A stretch of 42,774 bases of DNA from Anaeroplasma sp902783745 (GTDB lineage: Bacteria > Bacillota_I > Bacilli_A > Acholeplasmatales > Anaeroplasmataceae). The DNA lies in NCBI GenBank assembly GCA_946617655.1, contig CAMOKL010000011.1, forward strand, positions 1 to 42,774. The letters are read 5' to 3'. A program made the translations under genes and the position numbers. Shown here piece after piece: positions 16,315 to 24,222 of this stretch (position 1 is the first letter of the stretch; every line of letters starts with the position of its first letter). The notes beneath the pieces are model-generated. The model saw nothing but the letters and a program-made list of their open reading frames with translations. It made no database searches and had not been told where the DNA came from.

Positions 16315-18441
16315 ATGCGTTTTTCTGTTAGAAAAAAGTTAATATTAATTGGTACTATTATATCATTTTCCTTTTTTATTGCTGCATTCTCATTGAGTTT
16401 CTTTATATTTAGATCATATACTATAAAAAACTTCATTAAATCTATTGATAATTCTATTGCTGAATTAGAATTTGCAATTGGAGATCAACAATCACTTGAT
16501 CAAATGTCAAGCATTGTAGAAGCAGTATATGATACATATTTAGAACATATTAATGACGAAAAGAATTTTTCATCAAGGGAAGAAGAAATAGAATATTATA
16601 CAAGTGTTTATCCAATGATGTATAATCATCCTGGAGTTATAGGTATGTCATATGATAAATTGACTAATACTAATTCTTATTTAGATATTTCATCTTCATT
16701 AGCATGTGCTGCAATATCTGCAGGAGGTAGGATGGCTTATGCAGGTATCATAATTTCAAAAGATATTAGTTTAGATAATGGTAGATTTTTATATTTATTT
16801 GATTCTAAATTTAGATTTAATCAAACTGAAGAAGGACATCCATTTGGTTCTGATTATAAACTAAAAGAAGATGATTTAGACGAGAATCCTAATAGTAAAT
16901 ATGGTGGATATATAATAGATGGAAAGAAGGCAAGAGTAGTTGATTTTCATTTAGGAGAAGTTTTAGATAATGATATAACTATTACAGCATTTATTGAATA
17001 TGACGATAAGGCAGTAAATGATAGTATTTTAGTTTTTGGAATTATTGATGCAATATCTTTATTAGCAGTATTAATTTTATTAACTATTGCTTATATCTTA
17101 TTTTCTCATTTTGTTGTTGTTAAAAATATAACAACATTAACTAATTCTACTAAAGAATTTACTAATGGTGTAATTTCAGGTGATGTATTAAAATCTGTTA
17201 ATCCTAATATTAAATCAAAGGATGAAATAGGTTTACTTTCAGAATCATTTATTCAAATGGAAGATGAAATTATAAATTATACAGAAAAGATAAAACAAGC
17301 AACAGCTGAAAAAGAAAAAATAAATGCTGAATTAGCTATCGCAACATCTATTCAGTTAGAATCATTACCTAAGAATTCATTAAATGATAAGAATATATTA
17401 ATAAATACATATATTAAATCAGCTAAAGAAGTAGGTGGAGATTTCTATGATTATTTTTATATAGATAATAACCATCTAGCAATTATTATTTCTGATGTAT
17501 CAGGAAAAGGAATTCCTGCCGCATTATTTATGATGAGATCAAAGGAATTAATTAAATCAAAATTAATTTCTAATAAAAACTTAGAAGATGTTTGTTTTGA
17601 GGTTAATAATGAATTATTAAATAATAATGAAGCAGGATTATTTATAACAGCATTTATTGGTGTTTTAGATATTAATACTAAAACATTAGATATAGTAAGC
17701 TGTGGACATGAAAAGCCATTCTTATTATCTAATGGTAATGCTATAAGATTAGCATTAAAATCTAATTTCATATTAGGTGGTGTTAAGAATTATAAATATC
17801 ATAATGATTCTATTAAATTAAATGAAGGAGATAGATTATTCTTACATACAGATGGCTTAAATGAATCTATAGATGATAATGAAATAGAATTTGGTTATGA
17901 TAGAATTGCATGTTGCTTAAAAGATAATTATTATAATAAATTAAGTGATATATTAATTAATTTAGATAAAAAACTAAATGAATTTACTAATAATAAAGAA
18001 CAATTTGATGATATTACTATGTTAATATTAGAAATGAAATCTTCTAAATTAGAATTTAGTTTTAATAGCCCTAATTATGAAATCATTGAAGAGGTAACAA
18101 ATAAGTTTAGTGATTATTATTCATATTTTGATAAAAATATTATTTCTAAAGTAAGTACTGTAATAGATGAAGTATTAAATAATTATATTTCTTATGAAAA
18201 GAAAGAAGATTTAATTATTAATATATCATTTGATTTTATTGATGATAAATTAGTAATACTATTTAAAAATAATGGGACAAGCTTTAATCCATTATTAAAA
18301 GAAGATAAATATATAAAAGATGATACTAATTTATTACCTGGTGGATTAGGTATAACAATTGTTAAGAATTTATCTAATGATGTTATATATGATAGAATTG
18401 ATGATTATAATGTATTAAAGGTATTTTTTAATATTAAGTAA
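16315..18441 (+). CDS. Membrane SpoIIE-type PP2C phosphatase with sensor domain, HAMP and C-terminal HATPase domain
   Basis: The 708-residue protein has a transmembrane helix (about 9-33), an extracellular sensor of about 200 residues, a second helix (about 240-265), a HAMP-like linker, a SpoIIE PP2C domain (about 340-570) and an HATPase_c_2 domain (about 580-708). Metal-binding aspartates are present: VGGDFYD (Asp376), ISDVSGKG (Asp394), LHTDGLNE and FDDITML (Asp565/566). In the HATPase part the N-box is IDEVLNNY (Glu619, Asn623) and the G2 box PGGLGITIVK, but the G1 Asp-Asp-Gly is Asn652-Asn653-Gly, so ATP binding may be impaired. The expected role is dephosphorylation of the STAS protein in response to an external signal. 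It is the last gene of the NRPS operon and is followed by a terminator. Whether the HATPase opposes, scaffolds or senses is unknown. Confidence 0.92.
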   Translation: MRFSVRKKLILIGTIISFSFFIAAFSLSFFIFRSYTIKNFIKSIDNSIAELEFAIGDQQSLDQMSSIVEAVYDTYLEHINDEKNFSSREEEIEYYTSVYPMMYNHPGVIGMSYDKLTNTNSYLDISSSLACAAISAGGRMAYAGIIISKDISLDNGRFLYLFDSKFRFNQTEEGHPFGSDYKLKEDDLDENPNSKYGGYIIDGKKARVVDFHLGEVLDNDITITAFIEYDDKAVNDSILVFGIIDAISLLAVLILLTIAYILFSHFVVVKNITTLTNSTKEFTNGVISGDVLKSVNPNIKSKDEIGLLSESFIQMEDEIINYTEKIKQATAEKEKINAELAIATSIQLESLPKNSLNDKNILINTYIKSAKEVGGDFYDYFYIDNNHLAIIISDVSGKGIPAALFMMRSKELIKSKLISNKNLEDVCFEVNNELLNNNEAGLFITAFIGVLDINTKTLDIVSCGHEKPFLLSNGNAIRLALKSNFILGGVKNYKYHNDSIKLNEGDRLFLHTDGLNESIDDNEIEFGYDRIACCLKDNYYNKLSDILINLDKKLNEFTNNKEQFDDITMLILEMKSSKLEFSFNSPNYEIIEEVTNKFSDYYSYFDKNIISKVSTVIDEVLNNYISYEKKEDLIINISFDFIDDKLVILFKNNGTSFNPLLKEDKYIKDDTNLLPGGLGITIVKNLSNDVIYDRIDDYNVLKVFFNIK

Positions 18442-18451
18442 TACTAAATTA

Positions 18452-18490
18452 AAACCAGCTTAAGAGTTAATCTTGAGCTGGTTTACTTTT
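18452..18490 (+). terminator. Terminator of the NRPS/partner-switch operon
   Basis: AAACCAGCTTAAGA (18452-18465) pairs with TCTTGAGCTGGTTT (18471-18484), 14 bp with one G-U, loop GTTAA, followed by ACTTTTATC. It marks the operon's downstream boundary. Confidence 0.85.
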
Positions 18491-18620
18491 ATCTTGGTTA
18501 AATATATGCTACAAAATAAAATACTTTGTGAGGATTCATATTATTAATAAAATGTTATTAAAATCTATATAATAAAAATTCAATTAATTTGAAATAATAC
18601 GTCTAGTTTTGCCCTGTGTT

Positions 18621-18652
18621 AGATAGAATTTTATTTTCTACTATGATATAAT
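18621..18652 (+). promoter_or_regulatory. Possible xyl promoter with overlapping dyad
   Basis: TATAAT (18647-18652) lies 30 bases before xylB. An imperfect dyad, TAGATAGAA and TTTCTACTA, sits immediately upstream where a -35 would be, and no good -35 hexamer is seen. It could be the site of a xylose-responsive regulator, but no regulator gene is adjacent. Confidence 0.3.
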
Positions 18653-18681
18653 TAAATAAATATATCGTTAGGAGTTTAATT

Positions 18682-20151
18682 ATGAATTATTACATAGGAA
18701 TGGATTTAGGAACATCTGGTGTTAAAGGTGTACTATTCGATATTAAAGGTAATATTATAAAAAGTGTATTAAAGGAATATGATATTATATCTCCTTTAGA
18801 TGGTTATGCAGAAGAGGATCCAGCTATTTGGCTTGATAGAACAGTAGAAGTTTTAAAAGAATTATCTGATTTTGAATTTAAGGATTCTATTAAAGGTTTA
18901 GGCTTTTCAGGGCAGATGCATGGCTTAGTATTATTAGATAAGGATGATAATATCTTAAGAAATTCTATTATTTGGTGTGATAATAGAACAGATAAGGAAG
19001 CTTTGGAAATTGAAAATGTAATTGGCTTAGATAAATTAAAAGAAATTACAGGTAATATTCCTATGCCTGCGTTTACATTAGCCAAGCTTTTATGGGTAAA
19101 AAATAATGAATTTGATATTTATAAAAAAATAGCTAAAGCAATGTTACCAAAGGATTATATATGCTATATGCTAACAAAAAAATTTTTAGGTGAATATAGT
19201 GATACTTCTGGTATGCAAATTATGGATATTAATAAATTAGAATATTCTGAATATTTGTTAAATAAATTTGATATTGATATTAATATTTTTCCTAAATTAA
19301 TAAAATCAACTGATATAAGAGGAAAGCTATGTAAAAAATATATGGATATTTTAGGACTCCAAAATTGTAATATCGTTGGTGGTGGAGGAGATCAGGCTGT
19401 TGGGGCAATTGGTTCTTTTGTTACATCAGAAGATGATGCCTCTATAGTATTAGGGTCTAGTGGTGTTATCTTTTCTCCAACAAAGGATTTATTAATATTA
19501 AATGGTGAAGTTCAAACATTTGTAACATGTGAATATAATAAATATCATATTATGGGCGTTACTAATGGTTGTGGAACATCACTTAAATGGGTTAGGGATA
19601 ATCTATTCGGACTTGATTATGATACAATGTCAAAAATGGCAGAAGAAATAAATGTAGGTTCTAATAATTTATTCTATTTACCATATTTAATGGGTGAAAG
19701 AACACCAATTTTGGATAATGATGCAAGAGGTGTATTTTTTGGTATAAAAAATACAACAACTAAAGCGGAAATGATTAGGGCTGTTATGGAAGGTGTTGGA
19801 TATTCTATAAAGGATGTATTTGAGCTTATTCCTAAGGATAAAAAGAGAATTTTTATTTCAGGTGGTGGAGCTAATTCTAAGCTTTATAGAGAAATTATCG
19901 CATCTATGATAAATAGAACAGTCACAAGAATTGATTGTAATGAGGCACCATCATTAGGTGCTGCAATTCTTGCGATGGTAGGGAATAATGAATATCCTAC
20001 TATTTTTGATGCTTGTAAAGATATTATTAAAATTAAGGATGAAACTAAACCAATTACAAGTTGGGTAAATCATTATAATAAAGGCTATAAAATATATAAA
20101 AAAATATATGATAATACAAAAACTATATTTAAAGAAATGAAGGAGATTTAA
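18682..20151 (+). CDS. xylB: Xylulokinase
   Basis: This FGGY-family kinase phosphorylates D-xylulose to xylulose 5-phosphate, the entry to the pentose phosphate pathway. The 489-residue protein starts with the ATP-binding GMDLGTSGVKGVLFD, contains the xylulokinase hallmark FSGQMHGLVLLD (sugar binding), the catalytic-Asp segment GGGGDQAVGAIG and the C-terminal ISGGGANSKLYREI nucleotide motif. Length is normal. TTAGGAG precedes the start. It is three bases from xylA, and the two genes form a minimal xylose operon without a transporter or regulator in the window. Confidence 0.95.
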   Translation: MNYYIGMDLGTSGVKGVLFDIKGNIIKSVLKEYDIISPLDGYAEEDPAIWLDRTVEVLKELSDFEFKDSIKGLGFSGQMHGLVLLDKDDNILRNSIIWCDNRTDKEALEIENVIGLDKLKEITGNIPMPAFTLAKLLWVKNNEFDIYKKIAKAMLPKDYICYMLTKKFLGEYSDTSGMQIMDINKLEYSEYLLNKFDIDINIFPKLIKSTDIRGKLCKKYMDILGLQNCNIVGGGGDQAVGAIGSFVTSEDDASIVLGSSGVIFSPTKDLLILNGEVQTFVTCEYNKYHIMGVTNGCGTSLKWVRDNLFGLDYDTMSKMAEEINVGSNNLFYLPYLMGERTPILDNDARGVFFGIKNTTTKAEMIRAVMEGVGYSIKDVFELIPKDKKRIFISGGGANSKLYREIIASMINRTVTRIDCNEAPSLGAAILAMVGNNEYPTIFDACKDIIKIKDETKPITSWVNHYNKGYKIYKKIYDNTKTIFKEMKEI

Positions 20152-20154
20152 AAA

Positions 20155-21468
20155 ATGGGATATTTCAGCTTTGATAGTATTAAATATGAAGGACCTTTAA
20201 GTCAAAATCCATTAAGCTTTAAGGAATATGATAAAGACTTAATCATAATGGGGAAGACTATGGAGGAGCATTTAAGATTTGCGGTATCTTGGTGGCATAC
20301 TTTAACTGCGCTTGGTAGTGATCCATTTGGTAGTAATTCAATGACTAGAGCGTGGATTACAAATGACCCAATTGAAACTGCAAAGAATAAGGTTGATGCA
20401 GGATTTGAATTTATGGAAAAGCTTGGAATTAAATATTTCTGTTTCCATGATAGAGATTTAGTTGAAGAAGGCGATACCTTAGAAGAATCTAATAGAAGAT
20501 TAGATATCGTTAGTGATTATGTTTTAGAAAAAATGAAGAATACAGGAATTAAATGCTTATGGGGTACTGCAAATCTATTTAATAATAAGAGATTTGTTCA
20601 TGGTGCATCTACATCTCCTAATGCAGATGTATTTGCATATTCATGTGCTCAGGTAAAAAAGGCAATTGAAATTACTGCTAAACTTGGTGGAGAAAATTAT
20701 GTATTCTGGGGTGGTAGAGAAGGTTATGAGACTTTACTAAATACAGATACAGAACGTGAGCTTAACCATTTCGCATTATTCTTAAAATTAGCTAAGGATT
20801 ATGCTAATAAGATAGGCTTTAAGGGACAATTTTTAATTGAACCTAAACCAAAGGAGCCTACAAAGCATCAATATGATTTTGATACTCAAACAGTATTATC
20901 TTTCTTAAGAAAATATGATTTGGAAAAGTATTTTAAGGTAAATATTGAAGCAAATCATGCAACATTAGCAGGTCATACTTTTAATCATGAATTAAATATT
21001 GCAAGAATCAATGGCGTATTAGGTTCTATTGATGCAAATCAAGGAGACCCATTACTTGGTTGGGATACAGATCAGTTCCCTACAAATATTTATGATGCTA
21101 CACTTTGTATGTATGAAGTGTTAAAGAATGGTGGGTTGCATTCAGGTGGTTTAAATTTTGATGCTAAAGTAAGACGTGCTTCATTTGAAAATGATGATTT
21201 AGCATATGCTTATATATCAGGTATGGATACTTTTGCTAAAGGCTTAAAGGTTTCAAGCAAACTATTAGAAGATAAAGTATTTGAAAATAATATTAAGGAA
21301 AGATATAAATCATATGATGAAGGTATTGGTAAGAAGATTGATTCTGGAAATACTTCGTTTGAAGAGCTTAATGAGTATGCACTTAAACTTAAATCTATTA
21401 ATAATGTAAGTGGACATCAAGAATTACTTGAAACTATTTTAAATCAATATATTTATAATACAAAATAA
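20155..21468 (+). CDS. xylA: Xylose isomerase
   Basis: This TIM-barrel metalloenzyme converts D-xylose to D-xylulose for the kinase encoded just upstream. The 437-residue length and the motifs CFHDRDLVEEG (catalytic His), YVFWGGREGYETLLNT and FLIEPKPKEPTKHQYDFD (metal-binding Glu229 and Lys) identify a class II enzyme; NIEANHATLAGHTFNHEL and SIDANQGDPLLGWDTDQFP hold further metal ligands. GGAGAT precedes the start inside the end of xylB. The order kinase then isomerase is the reverse of Bacillus xylAB. Confidence 0.97.
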   Translation: MGYFSFDSIKYEGPLSQNPLSFKEYDKDLIIMGKTMEEHLRFAVSWWHTLTALGSDPFGSNSMTRAWITNDPIETAKNKVDAGFEFMEKLGIKYFCFHDRDLVEEGDTLEESNRRLDIVSDYVLEKMKNTGIKCLWGTANLFNNKRFVHGASTSPNADVFAYSCAQVKKAIEITAKLGGENYVFWGGREGYETLLNTDTERELNHFALFLKLAKDYANKIGFKGQFLIEPKPKEPTKHQYDFDTQTVLSFLRKYDLEKYFKVNIEANHATLAGHTFNHELNIARINGVLGSIDANQGDPLLGWDTDQFPTNIYDATLCMYEVLKNGGLHSGGLNFDAKVRRASFENDDLAYAYISGMDTFAKGLKVSSKLLEDKVFENNIKERYKSYDEGIGKKIDSGNTSFEELNEYALKLKSINNVSGHQELLETILNQYIYNTK

Positions 21469-21483
21469 AACAAAAGAGACTGA

Positions 21484-21516
21484 AAAAAAGCCACCCGCAA
21501 TTGGAGTGGCTTTATT
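21484..21516. terminator. Bidirectional terminator between xylA and tRNA-Arg
   Basis: AAAGCCAC pairs with GTGGCTTT with short inner pairing, loop around CGCAATTG. The minus strand has a run of seven T, and the plus strand has TTTATTGTTT, so it can serve xylA and the convergent tRNA. Confidence 0.75.
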
Positions 21517-21523
21517 GTTTATC

Positions 21524-21598
21524 TGGCACCCCAAGCGGGAATCGAACCCACAATTGACCCTTAGGAGGGGCCTGTTATATCCGTTTAACTATCAGGGC
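21524..21598 (-). tRNA. tRNA-Arg (anticodon CCT)
   Basis: On the minus strand a full cloverleaf can be folded: acceptor GCCCTGA with TTGGGGT (wobble-rich), D stem GTTA/TAAC, anticodon stem GGCCC/GGGTC around CTCCTAA (anticodon CCT, reads AGG), T arm GTGGG-TTCGATT-CCCGC, discriminator G and an encoded CCA at 21526-21524. It stands alone, between convergent xylA and the aminotransferase. Confidence 0.93.
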
Positions 21599-21662
21599 AT
21601 ATGTAATTTTTAAATACAAATATAGGATATACCTTATATCTTGTTTTTTCAATAAAAATAGG

Positions 21663-21692
21663 AAAGAAGCCTGCTAAAAAAACAGGCTTTCT
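21663..21692 (-). terminator. Terminator of the aminotransferase gene
   Basis: On the minus strand AAGCCTG and CAGGCTT form a 7-bp stem around a T-rich loop, just after the aminotransferase stop, followed by a short CTTTCC tail. Confidence 0.55.
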
Positions 21693-21696
21693 TTAA

Positions 21697-22884
21697 TTAT
21701 TTATTATATTCCTTATATAATTTTTCGAATGCTTTCATAGAGTTAATTATAGTTTCTGTTGAAACACAGTATGCTAATCTTACATAACCCTTTACACCGA
21801 AGTTGTCTGATGGAACAACAATGATATTATATTTTTTTGCTTTCTCCATGAAATTATATGCATCATCTTCTAAAGCTTTCATAAATAAATAGAATGCACC
21901 TTGTGGTTGTACACATTCATATCCTATTTTTGTTAATCCATTGTATATAAGATCTCTATTTTTCTTATATTCATTCATATTAGAAGTAAGAGATGCACAA
22001 GCTTCAATTACATGTTGGAATAAAGAAGGAGCACATACATATCCATATGCTCTACCTGCACCAAGACAAGCTAGATATAATTCTTTTGATTCAAAGCATT
22101 TATCAGGTACAAGAATGTATCCGATTCTTTCACCTGGAAGTGATAATGACTTTGAATAAGAATAACATACAATTGTATTATCATATAATGATGGAATATG
22201 TGATACAGTATTTCCTTCAAATACAATTTCTCTATATGGTTCATCACATATAATATAAATAGGGTGATTATATTCTTTTTGCTTTTCGTTTAAAAAGCTT
22301 GCAAGCTTTATTAAATTCTCTTTAGTATATACAACACCAGAAGGGTTGTTTGGAGAATTAACAATAATTGCTTTTGTGTTTTTGTTTACAGTTTTTTCAA
22401 GTTCAGTAAAATTAATATTAAAAGTATTTAAATCTGCAGGTACTACATTAAATGTTGCACCAGCACCTTCAACGAAAACTTTATATTCAGTGAAATATGG
22501 TGCAATTGCTAAAATTTCATCATTTTTACTTTCTACTAAAGCTCTAAATGTAATACATAATGATGCTGCTGCACCACATGTCATATAAATGTTTTCTTTT
22601 TTGTAGCTTGTATTATATCTTTTATTTAAATCATTTGCTATTGCTTCACGAACATTGTTGTCGCCTTGTGCAGATGTATATCCATGATTATATGTATCTG
22701 ATTTATTATCAATAATATATTTAATAGATTCGTTTACCTCTTTTGCAGGTGGTACACTTGGATTACCAAGTGAGAAGTCATAAACCTTGTCATCACCTAA
22801 TTCAGCTTTTTTAAGTTTAGAAAATTCAAATAATTCTCTTATAATAGATCTATTTGAACCAAGCTTAAGCATTTCTTTATTCAT
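21697..22884 (-). CDS. PLP-dependent class I/II aminotransferase
   Basis: The 395-residue protein has the aspartate-aminotransferase fold-type I signature: SLGNPSVPP near the N-terminus, NSPNNPSGVVYTKENL, ICDEPYREIVF (the Asp that contacts the pyridine nitrogen) and SYSKSLSLPGERIGY with Lys245 as the PLP-binding residue. Length is normal. The substrate cannot be determined; members annotated like this act on aspartate, alanine, aromatic or branched amino acids. TGGAGGT precedes the start, with its own promoter upstream, and it is a single-gene unit convergent with xylA and divergent from the str operon. Confidence 0.9.
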   Translation of the reverse strand: MNKEMLKLGSNRSIIRELFEFSKLKKAELGDDKVYDFSLGNPSVPPAKEVNESIKYIIDNKSDTYNHGYTSAQGDNNVREAIANDLNKRYNTSYKKENIYMTCGAAASLCITFRALVESKNDEILAIAPYFTEYKVFVEGAGATFNVVPADLNTFNINFTELEKTVNKNTKAIIVNSPNNPSGVVYTKENLIKLASFLNEKQKEYNHPIYIICDEPYREIVFEGNTVSHIPSLYDNTIVCYSYSKSLSLPGERIGYILVPDKCFESKELYLACLGAGRAYGYVCAPSLFQHVIEACASLTSNMNEYKKNRDLIYNGLTKIGYECVQPQGAFYLFMKALEDDAYNFMEKAKKYNIIVVPSDNFGVKGYVRLAYCVSTETIINSMKAFEKLYKEYNK

Positions 22885-22915
22885 TTTCTTACCTCCAGAA
22901 AGTAAAGATATTTAT

Positions 22916-22944
22916 ATATTACTATAAGTAATAAAGAATTTCAA
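22916..22944 (-). promoter_or_regulatory. Promoter of the aminotransferase gene
   Basis: On the minus strand TTGAAA (22944-22939), a 17-bp spacer and TAATAT (22921-22916) lie 32 bases upstream of the start codon. Confidence 0.55.
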
Positions 22945-22973
22945 TAAACATAAAAATGGTAGTAAAAGCCGTA

Positions 22974-23104
22974 TTGTACACACGGCTCTCAGTGTTTCAC
23001 GCATGAAAATAATATATTTGCTTAAAAACGAGAAAATTCAAAAATCCCTTGTAAATAAAGGAATTTTGTTGTACACTTATGTCGGTGTTTCTAAAATATG
23101 AAAA
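22974..23104 (+). repeat. Two spaced, imperfect 36-bp direct repeats upstream of rpsL
   Basis: Copies begin at 22974 and 23069 (95 bp apart). Each holds TTGTACAC, then GTGTTTC 16-18 bases later, then ATGAAAA exactly 29 bases from the first word. The first copy overlaps a 6-bp hairpin (AGCCGT at 22967-22972 with ACGGCT at 22982-22987). Between them, 23041-23067 folds into a terminator-like hairpin (AAAAT-C-CCTT with AAGG-A-ATTTT). No gene is seen in 22885-23231. Function is unknown; paired regulator sites or a leader RNA are possible. Confidence 0.5.
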
Positions 23105-23131
23105 ATTTTTCTAAAAAATGTAGAAATTTTG

Positions 23132-23159
23132 TTGACATCAACTTTTAATTTGGTATAAT
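23132..23159 (+). promoter_or_regulatory. Promoter of the str operon
   Basis: Consensus TTGACA (23132-23137), a 16-bp spacer and consensus TATAAT (23154-23159) lie 72 bases upstream of rpsL. It is the best sigma-A-type promoter in the window, as expected for a ribosomal operon. Confidence 0.88.
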
Positions 23160-23231
23160 AGAGACGCTGTCAAAATAATATATATAATAATTCAGCAATG
23201 ATTCATGTCATAAATGAAAGGAGAACAATTT

Positions 23232-23648
23232 ATGCCAACTATTGAACAATTAGTACGTAATGGAAGAAAGGACAAAGTTACAAAGTCAAAGTCTCCAAGC
23301 TTAGGCGTTGGATACAATACTTTAGAAAAGAAGTCAATTAAGCTTCCTTCACCACAAAAGCGTGGTGTATGTACACGTGTTACTACAATGACACCAAAGA
23401 AGCCTAACTCAGCATTAAGAAAGTATGCCAGAGTTCGTCTTACAAATGGAATTGAAGTTACAGCTTATATCCCAGGTGTAGGTCATACTTTACAGGAACA
23501 CAGTACAGTACTTATTCGTGGTGGACGTGTTAAGGATTTACCCGGCGTTCGTTACCATATCATCCGTGGTACATTAGATACAACAGGTGTACAAGGTAGA
23601 ATGCAGGCTCGTTCTAAATACGGCGCTAAGAGACCTAAGCAAAAGTAA
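23232..23648 (+). CDS. rpsL: 30S ribosomal protein uS12
   Basis: The 138-residue protein sits at the decoding centre of the small subunit. It carries the invariant TPKKPNSALRK and GGRVKDLPGVRYH loops and the C-terminal RSKYGAKRPK. The lysine that is mutated in streptomycin-resistant strains is unchanged (TPKKPNSA). The start at 23232 gives the universal MPTIEQLVRNGR; an ATG 18 bases upstream overlaps the AAAGGAG ribosome binding site and is rejected. It is the first gene of the str operon. Confidence 0.98.
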   Translation: MPTIEQLVRNGRKDKVTKSKSPSLGVGYNTLEKKSIKLPSPQKRGVCTRVTTMTPKKPNSALRKYARVRLTNGIEVTAYIPGVGHTLQEHSTVLIRGGRVKDLPGVRYHIIRGTLDTTGVQGRMQARSKYGAKRPKQK

Positions 23649-23729
23649 TTTAAGGTCTTAAATTGTATTACATATAAAATATAAAATAAATCATTAAAAG
23701 ATAAATGATTCAAAAAGGAGGAATCAATC

Positions 23730-24200
23730 ATGCCTCGTAAGGGACACATTGCAAAAAGAGACGTGCTTCCAGATCCAATTTATAACTCAAAGGTAGTTAC
23801 AAGAACTATTAATGCAGTTATGTTAGATGGTAAGAAGGGTACAGCACAGACTATTATTTATGGTGCTTTTGACCGTGTTAAGGAAACTACTGGTCAAGAT
23901 CCACTTGAAGTATTTACAAAAGCATTAGAAAATATCGCACCAGTTTTAGAAGTTAAGGCTCGCCGTATTGGTGGTCAAAACTACCAGGTGCCTATGGAAG
24001 TTAGACCTGAAAGAAAGCAAACTCTAGCTTTAAGATGGTTAGTTAAATATGCTCGTTTAAGAAACGATAAGACTATGGATGAAAAGCTTGCTAAAGAAAT
24101 CATCGATGCATCAAATGGCTTAGGTGGAGCATGCAAGAAGAGAGAAGAAGTTCATAAGCAGGCTGAAGCTAATAAGGCTTTCGCACACTACCGTTTCTAA
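23730..24200 (+). CDS. rpsG: 30S ribosomal protein uS7
   Basis: The 156-residue protein nucleates assembly of the 16S rRNA 3' domain. It has the typical start MPRKGHIAKRDVLPDPIYNS and the conserved segments RRIGGQNYQVPMEVRPERK and REEVHKQAEANKAFAHYRF. AAAGGAGG is placed seven bases before the ATG. It lies between rpsL and fusA as in most bacteria. Confidence 0.98.
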   Translation: MPRKGHIAKRDVLPDPIYNSKVVTRTINAVMLDGKKGTAQTIIYGAFDRVKETTGQDPLEVFTKALENIAPVLEVKARRIGGQNYQVPMEVRPERKQTLALRWLVKYARLRNDKTMDEKLAKEIIDASNGLGGACKKREEVHKQAEANKAFAHYRF

Positions 24201-24222
24201 TTAACAGCAGGAGAAGAAAACT

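Noticed and set aside
6438..18441. Reading the STAS/SpoIIE genes as a sporulation or sigma-B locus
   Set aside because: No sigma factor, SpoIIAB or other sporulation gene is nearby, and the kinase-like domain is fused to a transporter; the genes are tightly joined to the NRPS.
23214..23231. Upstream ATG for rpsL
   Set aside because: It overlaps the AAAGGAG ribosome binding site, and the ATG at 23232 gives the universal uS12 start.
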